From Macrostomum hystrix (taxonomy: Eukaryota > Platyhelminthes > Macrostomidae), in NCBI GenBank assembly GCA_950097015.1, contig CATNEN010000001.1, positions 16,496,501 to 16,560,500 of the forward strand: a stretch of DNA of 64,000 bases, given 5' to 3'. Below are positions 1 through 11,478 of the stretch, piece after piece. A program made the position numbers and the translations under genes. How positions within the stretch are numbered: position 1 is the stretch's first letter; every line of letters begins with the position of its first letter. The notes below the pieces were generated by a model. It did not search any database, was not told where the DNA came from, and saw only the letters and a list, made by a program, of their open reading frames with translations.

Positions 1-487
1 CCTAAGCCCTAGAGAAGTTAACTTCTCCGCCATCATGGATGACCTCCTTCGAGACGTGGCGCGAACTATGTCGCCGACTCTTGTCGACCTGATCGGTTAC
101 CGGTCCTCAGCTGATTGGGCAGTCGCAGGATCCTATGTCTGACGCAGGGCCGGCTGGCTCGACTGCGAACGACGCCAAATGACGATCAGCTTCGCTACAA
201 CGCCGAGACGCAGCTCGGTTCGCCGTCTATGTTTGACGACATTGAGCCGGCTGGTTCGACTGCGAACGACGCCAATGACGATCAGCTTCGCATCTTGGGC
301 TGGTCGACAGGTGAAAGAAGAGAAAGCGGCTGAGCTGGATAACCCCAAGAAGGCAGCCATAGGGTCCTACCTGGCCAGTAAACTTGTCTCAGAGGAGGAC
401 AAAAAACTATTAACAGACGCCGAACTCGGCGAGGTCTTCCGCCGTACAGCCAGGACCGTACGGGATCGGGAGAGTTCGTCGGTTCAT
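1..487. other. Unresolved coding-like flank left of the first LTR
   Basis: GC-rich sequence with several short open frames but no recognisable protein. Two direct copies of a roughly 50 bp segment start near 148 and 244 and encode the same short peptide (AGSTANDA) in one frame. It could be flanking genome or a remnant of an upstream element. It is not similar to the sequence beside the second LTR copy, apart from about eight bases touching the LTR. Confidence 0.3.
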
Positions 488-2313
488 TGGGTAATCGGGG
501 TGGCCCATCGCCGCTTCGATTCCCCGTTGACAGGCTGGCGCGAATGTGGGTTATTTTGATGGATGACGAGGTTGGCGTGCTGCAAGACTATTTAAGCAAG
601 CGCGCTGCGCTGCTCCCTCTAGGACCTTCCCGGCGGACCATCTCCGACCTTCCTCTCCCCCGCTGGACTTACCTTTGCCGGGCCGGACTCCCACCGGACT
701 CAGAGCACTTACTCCGGACCCAGTTCCCCCCATATAGGGCTTAGACCCGAGAGCTATAAGCTCAGATCAGCGCTCACAGGCCCATTGCCTGCTCCCATCG
801 CTCTTGTAGCGACAGCCACCTCTTTAGGTGAGCCTTCTAATTGAGCCTTTGAGCTCCTGGTGCGTTGGCCCCTGCCAGCATCGCAATAAGCTTATCCCTT
901 CTCTGCCTTTGCTATTTTTGCCCCACCTCTCCCCGAGAACTACGGGATTGCAGCACGCGGCCGAACAACTCCGGATAAGTAACCCGCGCAGCGGTCTTTA
1001 ATTGCTAACCCTAAGGGACTATTTATTAGGCTAGGCGGCACTTTAGTGAGCAAGGGGCAGGACTTTTGGCTTAATAAACGTTACAATTCTAGCCACTAAT
1101 TACTTAAGGCCAATTTAAGAACAATCTAAATCCTCTCATCCCGTGTTCGCCTCTATTTTTATTTGTTAGACACCTGTTAGACAGCCCTCAGATATGAGTG
1201 GCTAATCTCCTAGGGGTGGGCTCTGGTGATGCCGAGCCGAAGGCTGCGGCAGGAAGACAACTGTACGCGCGCATAAGAGTAACAAGGAGCTAGGGATTCG
1301 CGAGTTAAATGCGGGATGTAGCGTGTACATTGCTGTCTAGTGGCGGGGGATTCCTTGGCCGGCTTTCCTCGCTTACTGGCGGATTCCAGTGTGCGCGTCA
1401 AATTCCTTTGCCAATTGAATTCTCCTACTTTTCCCCGCCTCTCGTGACCGCGGCCATGGGAGCGAGAGGTGTGATCTAATAATGATCGCTCGCATAATCA
1501 CTCAGCCAGTGTTCTGCTTAATCTCTCCAGCCTCTGACTTCCTTAACTCACACAGATTCGGATTTGCTAGTTACTTAATGTGTAGGCTGCAATCTAATGT
1601 AAAGAATGTGTCTGATGTTTCATGAGTAGGATTCCGGCTATGGATTCTCATTCGAGTTCGGAGTACCACCTTTCTAGACCCCTGTAGCGCGAATTCAGGA
1701 ATCCCCTTTTGAGGCGTGTCTCGATCCATTCTGGGGCTCTCACCCCAGTCTAAAACGGAAGTTGCAGAATGCCCTATTTTTCGGCTTGTCTAGATCTGCG
1801 TGATAAAGTAGGAGCTGTGTACTCCGGGGACCCAAGTTCCCAAATGTCTGCGGTGGCAACGTAGGCGCATTGGGTGGTGGCGCTACCCTCGATCAACTAT
1901 CCGCTTTGCCGATAGCCTTTCCGCAGTTCTGTGACAGAGGCCTAGGCCGATTCGACCACCGCTACCAAGGTTAGGAGTCAGTTGCGCACGCACTACTGAC
2001 GACAGAAGACTAGTTAGCCCTGTCCTGTCTGATTCCGAGCAGTCCGACCCTCTCCTTAGACTTTTAGCCGGTTTCGAGCACTGCTTGGGGTAGGCACGGC
2101 TGACATGCCTGTGGCCTATGGGACGAGTGGGACTGGCCAGCCTGAGGCCGATAGGACCACTCCCTGCACCCGCTGAACCTCTCTTAATCTCCTCCCTCTC
2201 TCCGCGAAATCTCGCGTGTAGCTAAGCGGTCATTTAAGTCGACTCTGTCGCCCGCCCTAGGAATCGTCTCCCATGAGTGCAGGTCAGCGCTTGCAAAACA
2301 CCCACCCATTTCA
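488..2313 (+). repeat. Long LTR, copy 1 (plus orientation, 5' LTR-like)
   Basis: About 1.83 kb, starting TGGG and ending TTTCA. The same sequence recurs inverted at 7,486-9,302 and, 5'-truncated, at about 22,170-23,082; all three stop at the same TTTCA end. A TATTTAAG box lies at 589-596 and an AATAAA at 1,073-1,078, a plausible U3-R arrangement that would leave a long U5. A tRNA-Leu-type primer binding site begins two bases after the end, so this copy behaves as a 5' LTR. Ends were set by comparing the copies by eye and may be off by a few bases. Confidence 0.75.
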
Positions 2314-2315
2314 AA

Positions 2316-2334
2316 TGGTGGCAGCGGTGGGATC
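2316..2334 (+). promoter_or_regulatory. Primer binding site, tRNA-Leu type
   Basis: TGGTGGCAGCGGTGGGATC begins two bases after the LTR end. It is complementary to a tRNA 3' end of the form ...ATCCCACCGCTGCCACCA, which matches metazoan tRNA-Leu(UAG) as I know it. It would prime minus-strand DNA synthesis of the LTR element. Confidence 0.75.
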
Positions 2335-3634
2335 TAGAAAGGGCGCGAAACGAACTTGAAATTTCAATTGTTAGTTTAGCGCTGCAGATTAATGTCCGCG
2401 GCCGCGGCTCCTTCTAGATTTCATTTTTCCGTATGCCGAAATCTTATCTCGAAAGAGTGAATCTCAGTTCTAGTGACTGTCATTTAATTTTCGAACAGTT
2501 GCAAATTGACTCAGAATTTAATGTAAGGCTTTTGTTAGAGTTTCCAAAATTCTGATTAGTGACTTTCGACTATGAGTAGGCTGTGTGAGCGGACTTCATG
2601 CTAGAGTGTCTTCGGGTCATGTGGCTACTGCAGGAGTTGGGGACTGTCTGCGGGGTTTTCCGGCGTGACTGTTCCGGGCAAGGGTAGTCTAAACGCAGTA
2701 ACCGGGCTTTAGCCCTACGGACTCCTAACCGAGCGAGATCCCGGGTGTATTCACCCTGGGCTTTCCAGTCTTGTAAATCGCGGAGGTGAGCCCCCGGCCA
2801 ACCCCCCGGGAATTAAGGGCCCTCTGAGCGAATTCGGGGATTAGCTTCTTCTTGGGCGTCACGGAAGGCCTGCTTACATGTACCTGATTCTGAAGGTGCC
2901 ACGTAACTTTGACCAAGTCTAACTTAGGGGCGGAATAGTTAAGGGAGTCGGGACCCTGAGGGAGTCTAACGACACCCGTGCCCGCGCCCTGAAACTGCCG
3001 ACCTTGGGGATAGGCTAGAAATCGGTCGGCACGTCCTTTCTAAGAAGCTCTCTGAAGGGTAGTCTTAACGCAGTATCCGGGCTTTTGCCCTACGGACTCC
3101 TAAGCCGAGGAGAGGCTCCAGATGAGAAATACCTGGTCTTCCCAGCCTTGTAAATCGTGGAGGTGAGCCCCCGGCCAACCCCCCGGGAATTAAGGGCCCT
3201 CTGAGCGAATCGGGAATTAGCCTTCTTTGAGTGACTTATAAAGTCGTGTACTTTCCAAAGTAGGGTGATAGGCTGCTGCAGGCGCTGCCTGCAGTAGTAC
3301 TGGCCCGCCGTACCTGTAGTGTAACAGTTCGCTATAGGGTTGCAGAATGAGTGCTAGTTAAAACTTAGACTCCTATGTCCCAGTTTCGAGTGCGCGCAAG
3401 CAGTTGTCGGAAGCCGAGGCTGGAAGCAAGAGCTAGCCAGGGCCCCAGGCCCTTTCTCTCCCTTCATTGATCCTCTGATCCCTGTTTTACCACTGCAATT
3501 GCAGGATCTCATTCACTAGGAGTCAGGAACTCCCCATATCATTTTTGCGAGGTCAGGTGACGCAAGAGCACCGGGCCTACTCGCTCTCTCTTTCCACGGC
3601 CCCCAGTCGTGCCCTGAGCATTCCGCTCACTCTA
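2335..3634 (+). other. Untranslated leader of the LTR element with a duplicated 170 bp block
   Basis: No convincing ORF. Two direct copies of a roughly 170 bp segment lie at about 2,683-2,853 and 3,056-3,222. Both contain a near-identical GC-rich core with CCCCCGGCCAACCCCCCGGG. They differ most in the stretch between the halves of the unit. The block could be a structured RNA (packaging or translation element), but that is inference. The leader stops where the DNA transposon begins. Confidence 0.45.
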
Positions 3635-3671
3635 TTGTCGCATTCCCGGGGAACTTTATTTCCATTTTTTT
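3635..3671 (+). repeat. Left terminal inverted repeat
   Basis: Matches the reverse complement of 15,801-15,838 over about 29 bases with three adjacent mismatches (att versus taa), then continues into a T-rich run on both sides. The shared core cccggggaactttatttcc is exact. Confidence 0.8.
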
Positions 3672-4090
3672 GTCCATTATCTGTCCGTTTCTGTCCGTTT
3701 TTAGATGGACATGGCACAAAACTGGAACAGCATGTCCGTTTTCTAATTTGTGGACACTGACAGGACAAAAAATGGACATTGGCGGACTTAACACAAAAGT
3801 GGACAAAAATTGGAAATAAAAGCGGATTAAAAAGGACAAGCATTTGTGCCTTGTACATTTCTGTTGTCCATTTTTTTGTCCGTTTATCTGCAAACATCTT
3901 GTGGACAAAAAGTGGAATTAAAAAAGGAAAATACTGGACTTAGCAAACAATCGGACAGAAGCTGGACGTAAATGCAGTCAAAAGTGGACAAATTGTGCTT
4001 CCATGTCCGCTTTTATATCCAAATTGTTGGCCGCTTCGTCGTCCAACGTTCACGGACACAAATCGGACATCTAATCAGACGAATTATGAA
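3665..4090 (+). repeat. Left subterminal GTCC/GGAC repeats
   Basis: An AT-rich tract in which tgtccgttt, tgtccattt and their complements recur many times in both orientations. Arrays of short subterminal motifs are where CACTA-type transposases bind, so these may be transposase binding sites. The motif density is seen directly; the role is inferred. Confidence 0.55.
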
Positions 4091-4506
4091 ATAGTGAAAG
4101 TTTTCAGTAAATTTTGAAATAGTGCAGGCAGCATCTACTGTATATAGAATGAGATGCTTATGTAGTGAGCCGTAGCTTAGGTGGCTCCCTTTTCCCGGCA
4201 CTGAGTGGCTGTCCGGCCCGCTCTCTCTGGCGCTGTCCGGTCTGCCCTCTTTGTCCTCCCTTTCCCACGGCAGCGCTTGCACTTAGTGTGTTGTCTCTCC
4301 CCCAGGGATGAGTCATCACCTCTTTGTCTCGCGCTGGCCAGTCCCTTTCTTTGTGTGCGCGTTTGTCTGCACTCAGTCAGCGCATGATTCTCCTCATGTG
4401 ACTGGCCTCTCTCTTTGTCTCCTAAAGTGCACGTAAACATGTTTACTGCACTTGGGGCTTTGATTATGGGACAGGAGCCTACGTAGGAGTGACGTTTTGG
4501 CGCCAC
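4091..4506. other. Non-coding stretch left of the promoter
   Basis: No supported gene. It contains GC-rich and pyrimidine-rich runs leading into the TATA-containing promoter. Together with 4,600-5,280 it could be a solo LTR of another family, but no paired ends were found. Confidence 0.3.
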
Positions 4507-4600
4507 TGACGTCAGTTGCTATTTTTAGAAACCACGTGAGCCCATCACGTGCTTTCTAACGTAGCACTGACCCTATGGGAGGCCCTTGCCTATAAAAGAA
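4507..4600 (+). promoter_or_regulatory. Strong-looking core promoter with CRE, two E-boxes and TATA
   Basis: A palindromic TGACGTCA lies at 4,507-4,514, CACGTG at 4,533-4,538 and 4,546-4,551, and TATAAAAG at 4,591-4,598. The order and spacing resemble a compact TATA promoter firing rightward around 4,625. It lies about 700 bases upstream of the transposase start, so it may drive that gene, or it may belong to an unrecognised LTR. The sites are seen; activity is inferred. Confidence 0.5.
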
Positions 4601-5488
4601 AGGCCCCGCTCCTCTGGTTCTCTATCCCTTGTGCAGCCCTTGTTCAAACCTTCTCTTGATAACCGTCATACTTGTTCTCTGTGCCATCAGTGTCTAAGTT
4701 TCCTACTTCAGTCTCTGCATGTGACTGCTCGTAAGCTCTGTTCTGGCTAAGCCCTGAAACTAACTTAGCCTTCCACCCCACCATCCGAGCTACGCAGGAC
4801 ACTGACAGCCTGTAATTGCAACTGGAACTCTGCACTGTGTGCTTCTCGAGACTTTGTGACTTCGTTTCTTTCGGGCCAAGGATCCTTCACCTCACCGAAG
4901 GCAGAAGTCCTGACGCCCTGGTGGCAGCGCTACTACTACACTACCTGATATTCTTGGACTTCATATTGGAGTCCGCCGGATCCTCATTGTTAGCAGGACG
5001 ACCGGTACAACACTTAACTCCGCCAAAGCTTGTCCCAAGCCCAGTTGCAAAAGGAGGAGGGTGGAATGAGACAGTGTCATTTCATAAAGCATGTATATAA
5101 CCGTAGTGCTCGGAACTAAGGAGACGTTATTTTATGATAATATAACAAGTCAGAAATAAATTATATGGGGACATATTTGTTCATTTTTTATATGTTGACG
5201 TGCTCATATGTTAATATGAACGAGTTATTTTTGTGTCAGTATATTCATATACTGTATTTCAGTAAAAAGTGTATTAATAATTGCACCTAAATTGCAGCAC
5301 GGCCATGGATGACGAACAAAACCGGCAGAGAAGGCGCGCGGAGAAAAGACGTCTCGCCATGCAACGCAAACGTGCTGATGTAGCGTTGGCAAATGCACTT
5401 ACCGCCATTTCAAATGCCTTTGTCCGTGTGCCTGATGGTGCTTCTAGTAGTTCGGTCGTCCGTTGTTCGAACGTATCCGCCACCAACG

Positions 5489-5812
5489 CAGAATCAGAGT
5501 CGGATTCTGAGTCGCACGCCAACGCAGGATCAGAATCGGATTCTGAGTCGCACGCCAACGCAGGATCAGAGTCGGATTCTGAGTCGCACGCCAACGCAGG
5601 ATCAGAGTCGGATTCTGAGTCGCACGCCAACGCAGGATCAGAGTCGGATTCTGAGTCGCACGCCAATGCAGGATCAGAGTCGGATTCTGAGTCGCACGCC
5701 AACGCAGGATCAGAGTCGGATTCTGAGTCGCACGCCAATGCAGGATCAGAGTCGGATTCTGAGTCGCACGCCAACGCAGGATCAGAGTCGGATTCTGAGT
5801 CGTACATCAACT
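5489..5812 (+). repeat. In-frame 36 bp tandem repeat, nine copies
   Basis: The unit encodes GSESDSESHANA inside the transposase first exon. Copies are almost identical, with only synonymous or single-base differences, which suggests recent expansion by slippage or unequal crossing over. The product is a highly acidic, presumably disordered tract. Confidence 0.9.
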
Positions 5813-7485
5813 CGGACGCAGACATGGAATCCGGTGCAACTGTTGACGGCAATGCAGGTGTCAACCAGGTGACTGACGCCAATTCGGACAGCGAAGCTGG
5901 CGACAATTCTAACGAGGTATATCCTTAAATATCCTCAATAACATATAGATTATTGGGAATTGACTTAACTGTTTCATGAGTCCTTTTTTTACATCTACTT
6001 ACGGCGGTATAACAATGATCCCAAAAAATTCAACAGGAAAACGTCATAAATGACGCGATGCGTCAGCCGTATCACGATGCTCACCCATCGGTCTCGTTGA
6101 GCGCGGCTATCAGTGAAATTATTGTCTGCTGCAAAGACTTAAGGCTTGGAGATTCCGGTACGAGGCGGATTTTATCAATGGTCCATGCTCTTGTGCCCAA
6201 CAGTCGGCTTCCCAGTTCAGTGAAGAAGCTAAAAAGCTGCACCGCAACATCAGCTATTGACTCTTCGAAGTGCTTCATCGTTTGCAACAGCTGTCATGGT
6301 CATTCGGTTGGTCGATGCTACAAAGGCGCAATCTGCGAGCACTGTGACTCAAACGACATTGCCGACTTCTGGATCCTCGACGTGAAGAGGCAACTTCGTG
6401 TGCTTATTGAGTCACGTGGTCTATTGCAAAACGTCACTTTTCCAGCAGACAGTCCGAACGATGCAGGTAAAGGCTTATGCAAAATCATTTCAGTAAGTGC
6501 AATGAGTATAATAATAATAATGAATATAATAGTGCTATTTCTGTGCATGTCGCCTAACCAGGATTTCTAAGCACCACGAACTGCATCCTGTATCGCGAGT
6601 TCAAAGACGTCATTCGACTAGAAGACAGAAGTGACCTGTCGTACACATTTGCATCGGACGGGTTTGCCACGTTTAGGACTAGCCACGTCGAAATGTGTCC
6701 AGTATACCTGAGCATTAACGAGGTACACAGCAGTCTACGGCTCAGATACGTGGTAGTTGTCGGCTTATGGGCCAACAAGCGGAAAGTACACTCGTCTGCC
6801 TTCCTACCACTTGTTGTACGCGAACTGAACGAATTACGCGAAAGCGGCGTCCCGTATGCTCTGGAAGGCGGAGATCTCCGCTGTTTAAGATTGCATCCCT
6901 TACTGGGGTTATTCGATGCGCCAGCGAGAGCGGACGCTTTTGGAATGCGGCGATTCTCGGCCAAGTATTTGCACTTTAGTAGCCAAAATGGAGTCGATAA
7001 TTTAAGTACAACGTCATTTTAAAATGCACATATACCTATCGATCTTTAAGATACGGCTGCGAGAGGTGCTACATTGTAACATCGCCTCAGGAAGGCGGGG
7101 CCGGGCGACTATTTCCCGTCCACGTCTCCACGCAGATGCGCCGTTCTGCCGAGCGACAAGGATGCACACAAACAGCAGTGCGAAATATGGCGGATACTGT
7201 AGCTATTGTGGAGCACCGCCGCATTCATAATGCCGCACCCCAATCTGACACACTCGGTGTCAAGTGTCTGTCGCCACTTTCCAGCCTTGGAGGATTTGAT
7301 TTCCTGCGGTCCTGTCCACCGTGCTATCTTCATCAGCTGCTCTCAGGCCCTCCCAAGAGGATGCTGTTGCAAATGTTTCTGCCTATTTGTGAGAAGCCTG
7401 AAAAGGGCGCATCCAAGTGTCCAAATCGATGTTCGGTTGGGAAATATCGTGCTGCCGCGGTGAGGTCAACGTCAATTAATCGATG

Positions 7486-9302
7486 TGAAATTGTTGCGGG
7501 TTTGCAAACCGATGGTCTGTCCTCGTGAAGGAAAGGAGTGTGGGGATGGCGATAGAGTCAGAAGTCGTACCGCAAAGTCTCGCGAGTTGCCGCGGAAAGA
7601 GGGATGAAGGGAGAGATGAAGGGAGAGACAGTGGATGCAGGGAGTGGTCCTCTCGGCCTCAGGCTGGCCAGTCCCACTCAACCCATAGGCCACAGGCATG
7701 ACTGCCGTGCCTACCCCAAGCAGTGCTCGAAACCGGCTAAAAGTCTAAACAGATGTCGGACTACCCGCAAGCGGATAGGACAGGGCTATGTAGCCTACTG
7801 TCATCAGTAGCATGTTCATAACTGACCCCTAACCTTGGTAGCAGTGGTCGACTCGGCCTAGCCTCTTGTCTTAGAAATGCGGAAAGGCTATCGGCAAAGC
7901 GGAAAATGATCTAGGGTAGCGCCACCACCCAATGCGCCTACGTTGCCACCGCAGACATTTGGGAACTTGGGTCCCCGGAGCTCGCAGCTCCTAGTTTGTC
8001 ACACAGATCTTAGACAAGCCGAAAAATAGAGCCTTCTGTAACTTCCGTTTTAGACTAGGGTGAAAACCCCAGAATGGATCGAGACACGCCTCACCAGGGG
8101 ATTCCTGAATCTGCGCTACAGTGGTCTAGAAAGGTGGTACTCAGAACCTGAAAGAGAAATCCATAGCCAGAATCCTACTCATGGGACATCAGACACATTC
8201 GGTACATTAGACTGCAGCCTACACATTAGATAACTAGCAATCCGAGTCTGTGTGAGCTGAGGAAAACAGAGGCAGGAGAGATTAAGCTGAACACTGGCTG
8301 AGTGATTATGCGAGCGTAAGATTAAAAGATCATCACCCCCACTTCCCTGGCGGTGGAAGCGAGAGGGGGAACGGAAGGGAAACTCAATTGGCAGGGGAGC
8401 TTGACACGCGCTCCCAATTCCGCCAGGAAACGAGGAAAACCCGCCAAGGAATTCCCCACCCCTGGGCAGAAAGACAACACGTGCTACACTCCGCATTTTA
8501 CTTGCAAATCCCTAGCTCCATATTGCTCTCATACGCGCTTACAATTGCCTTCCTGCCGCAGCTTTCAGCTCGGCTGTGCCAGAGCCCATTCCCCTAATAG
8601 ATTAGCCACTCATGGTAGAGGGCTGTCTAAGGTGAAAATAAAGAGAAAGTAATAGCATGACGGAAGGATTTAAATTGTTATTAAATTGGCCTAATGTTTG
8701 AATAATTGGCTAGTAATTACTGCTTTTATTAGGCTAGATAAATCCCTCGCCCAAGCCCGTAGCTTCCGCCTAGACTAAAGAAAGGTTCCTTTGGACTAAC
8801 AATGGTAAAACCGCTGCGCGGGTTACTTAGCTGATGTCGCTTCGGCCGCGTGCTGCAATCCCGTTGTTCTCGGGGAAGAGGATGGGGTAAGACAGCAAAG
8901 GCCGGGAAGGGAAAGATGCTGCGAGTCGGCAGGGGCCCACACGCTTGGAGCTCAAGGCTCAATTTCAACGGCTCACCTAAAGAGGTGGCTCGCGCTCAGG
9001 GGGAATGGGGGCAGGCAATGGGCCCGCGCTAACTGTGGAGCTATGAGCTCTAGGGTCTATGCCCTAAGTGGGTCCGGAAAGGTGCTCTGGGTCCGGTGGG
9101 AGTCCGGCCCGGCAAAAGTAAGTCCGGCAGGGAAGAAGGGGAAGAGCCGGTGGGAGAAAAAAGGTCCTAGAGGGAGCAGCGCAGCGCGCTTGCTTAAATA
9201 GGCCTTGCAGCACGCCAACCCCGACATCCATCAAAGCAACCCACATTCGCGCCCGCCTGTCAACGGGGAATCGAAGCGACGACAGGCCGCCCCAATTGCC
9301 CA
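7486..9302 (-). mobile_element. Solo LTR, copy 2, inserted in the transposase gene
   Basis: The reverse complement of this segment aligns over its full length with the LTR at 488-2,313, including the TATTTAAG box (here at 9,191-9,198) and the TTTCA end (here TGAAA at 7,486). No internal retroelement sequence is attached on either side, so it is a solo LTR left by LTR-LTR recombination. An ATG trinucleotide borders both ends, but a normal 4-6 bp target duplication is not clear. It separates the 5' and 3' coding halves of the transposase. Confidence 0.8.
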
Positions 9303-9867
9303 ATGAACCGGCGGCGGGAAACGACAGGTGCTCATCGAGAGCAGCCATCGGCAGACGGCCAACAATTGTTACTCCGCCGGGACAATGGAAGCGCAGGCGC
9401 CGACCTGCCTACAGTGACATTTACGAGTATCTACAAGGGGGAGATCATAAAGTCGAGCTGGGCTCGAATACTGTAAAGAAGAGGGGACTTTAAAGAATTT
9501 AATGATCACTCATAACGCGCGAGTGAGCCCCTATATCTGATCGCGGTTTGGAGGGGAATTATGACCTAAACTAGTTCATACAGTAACATTATGGCCGCGA
9601 TCAGTCATTCCTACGGGGAGTCTAGACAACTCCGGAGAGAGAGGATTCGACAGCTACTTGATTCACCGCCGCCTCAAACCCGGCCCTAAGATTAATGATC
9701 TTGTTTTGTGGCCAGCTGCTATGTGGGTCGCAATTATTAGTTACTTAAAAATTTGAAAAATTATGCTGGCTCACATTCCCGCTCGATTCCCGCAGCACAC
9801 TCCACATCAGATGCATGTTTACAAGTAGATGTATAACTCAATTTGCTCTATACCTTTCATACTGCAG
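9303..9867. other. Transposon sequence between the solo LTR and the next transposase exon
   Basis: No supported exon. The transposase coding segment that should connect the part before 7,486 with the exon at 9,868 was not recovered, so it may have been lost, or lie in a diverged exon here. A short ORF at 9,296-9,493 has no recognisable features. Confidence 0.3.
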
Positions 9868-11051
9868 TTCTGTGCAACGTCAAGGGGTCCGACGACTCAA
9901 TGAGTTGCGTCACTTCAGAGGCCACGAATGGGAGATGTGGCTGCTGGCGTATGGGCCCATGGTGTTGCATGGAATCTTAGACGATAGACACTTTCAGCAT
10001 TTCATGCTACTGTCGTCGGCAACCTTTTTTCTGACATTGGAGCGGGTGCCATCCAGTGAACTGCCCCACGTAAAGCAGTCACTGCTGTACTTCCACCGGA
10101 AGTTATGGCGCCTCTACTCAAATCGTGCGCTAACATATAATGTGCACCAGGTATGTGCGGCTCTTGTAATAGTACACACACATAAAGTTCCGTAAGTGTT
10201 GGCTCTGATATCGTTGACTTAATGTGCGTCATCAAACATGCATAGGTCTGTCGCCATATGCTGCAGCATGTAATCCTTGGAGGGCCCCTACACTACCAGT
10301 CCGCTGGTCTATTCGAGACCATGCATTCCCGACTGCGGCGACGTATTCACGGATCTCGCAACGTGGATGTTGAGCTCGTTCGTGCCATTGAGCGAGATGT
10401 TGCTGCCCTCGAGGTATGATTTGTGGCAGAAGAAAAGCACTTTTATAAGTAATATCCTTTCTTTCCTTCTGTGCTTCTACGCTTCATGCTTGACAGGTTG
10501 CGGCCGAATACCAGGGCGTTCTCATCGGCAATAGAGGCGCCCTATATGGCAATGGACGCTCTGAGCTTACCAGCGTGTCGGTTGGGTCGCAGCGCGTAGT
10601 CCTCAGTCGACCAACAAGTATGGTGAACGGTTGGATTGGCGCCTACTTAACGACGGGTCTTTTCATCGAAGTATGGAAACATCGCATCGAAGGGTCCCCG
10701 AGGTCGACGTCTGCATTCGTTGGCCTACGGGATCAGGAGCCATTTAGCTTCCGCTTCGGTCGCGTCGCCGGTATTGACCGTCATGGTTTGAATAAGGTCC
10801 GCATTGATGTCGAACTTCTTCCTGTTGCGCCGGCCGTGAATTATTTGACACAACTGTCAAACGTTCGCTCTGACGCCAATGAACGCGGATGCCCCTGTGC
10901 ACATGTTCGGCGTTTGTTGACCGACCCGTTCGGAGATTTGACAGCCTTTGGACTTTGCGTGCAGGTGAACATTGATGAAGTTGTCGGTGTCTGTGCTGTC
11001 TCTGAATCGTACATTGCTCTGCTGCCTCACTCTCAGTTGTGCTACTCCTGA

Positions 11052-11478
11052 ATTTTATTCATCACCCACTCGCTATTACTGGTAATGCAACGGAGAACCT
11101 TCGAGTGCCCGCGTTCGACGCCTATGACTCCCCGTTGTTACGAAGTAGAATATACGCTTTGTACACAGGTACCACTGTGTACTTATTTTTTGCCCGGTAA
11201 TCATCATGTATCACATATATATAGACGACTTCACTTCAAGTGACTTGTACTTTCAGACTGTCATTTCATTTCTATTACGTTCTCGCCATAATTTACGTAG
11301 ATTAACAAAGATTAACAAAGATGAACAAAAACCTCTCTAAAAAGTAGGTAGCTCTTCATATCCCAATTCCAAAAGTAATATAACCCGATCTCGAAATGTG
11401 CGATTACATTTCTTACTCCCTTTTCACAATGACAACTGTTCCAACGTTTGAGTACTTGCACCAACTTGCAGCTAAAGC
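11052..11478. other. Spacer between transposase and CtIP-like ORF
   Basis: AT-richer sequence without a supported ORF. Any promoter of the following gene would be here; a TATATATA-type run lies near 11,215-11,222, about 260 bases before the ATG. Confidence 0.3.

Larger units (their letters stand above)
5305..11051 (+). pseudogene. tnp2/Transposase_21-like transposase, broken
   Basis: Exons with matching phases: 5,305-5,916 (acidic N-terminus with nine 12-residue SESDSESHA repeats), 6,037-6,466 (ends in a CNSCHG...CEHC zinc-binding segment, then FWILDVKRQLR), 6,562-about 6,964 (SDG with the first catalytic Asp, then a GLWANKRK segment), coding remnants at 7,179-7,480, then 9,868-10,150, 10,246-10,413 (FETMHSRLRR, matching the FES catalytic-Glu region) and 10,497-11,051. 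Lengths and order fit metazoan tnp2-like transposases, which cut and paste DNA using a DDE site. Damage: a one-base frameshift near 7,215-7,230, CPPCYLH where relatives have an acidic residue (PDYMH or PEYMH), and a solo LTR inserted at 7,486. The exon junctions around 6,964-7,179 and the exons near the insertion are uncertain. It is probably inactive here. Confidence 0.8.

Noticed and set aside
2683-3222. rRNA fragment
   Set aside because: GC-rich and repeated, but I see no recognisable conserved rRNA core; it lies in an LTR leader.
4156-5095. Solo LTR of another family containing the TATA promoter
   Set aside because: The layout is suggestive, but no paired copy, consistent ends or target duplication were found.
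5274-5906. 210-codon minus-strand and 159-codon plus-strand ORFs over the acidic repeat
   Set aside because: Shadows of the transposase first exon; open only because the 36-bp unit has no stops in other frames.
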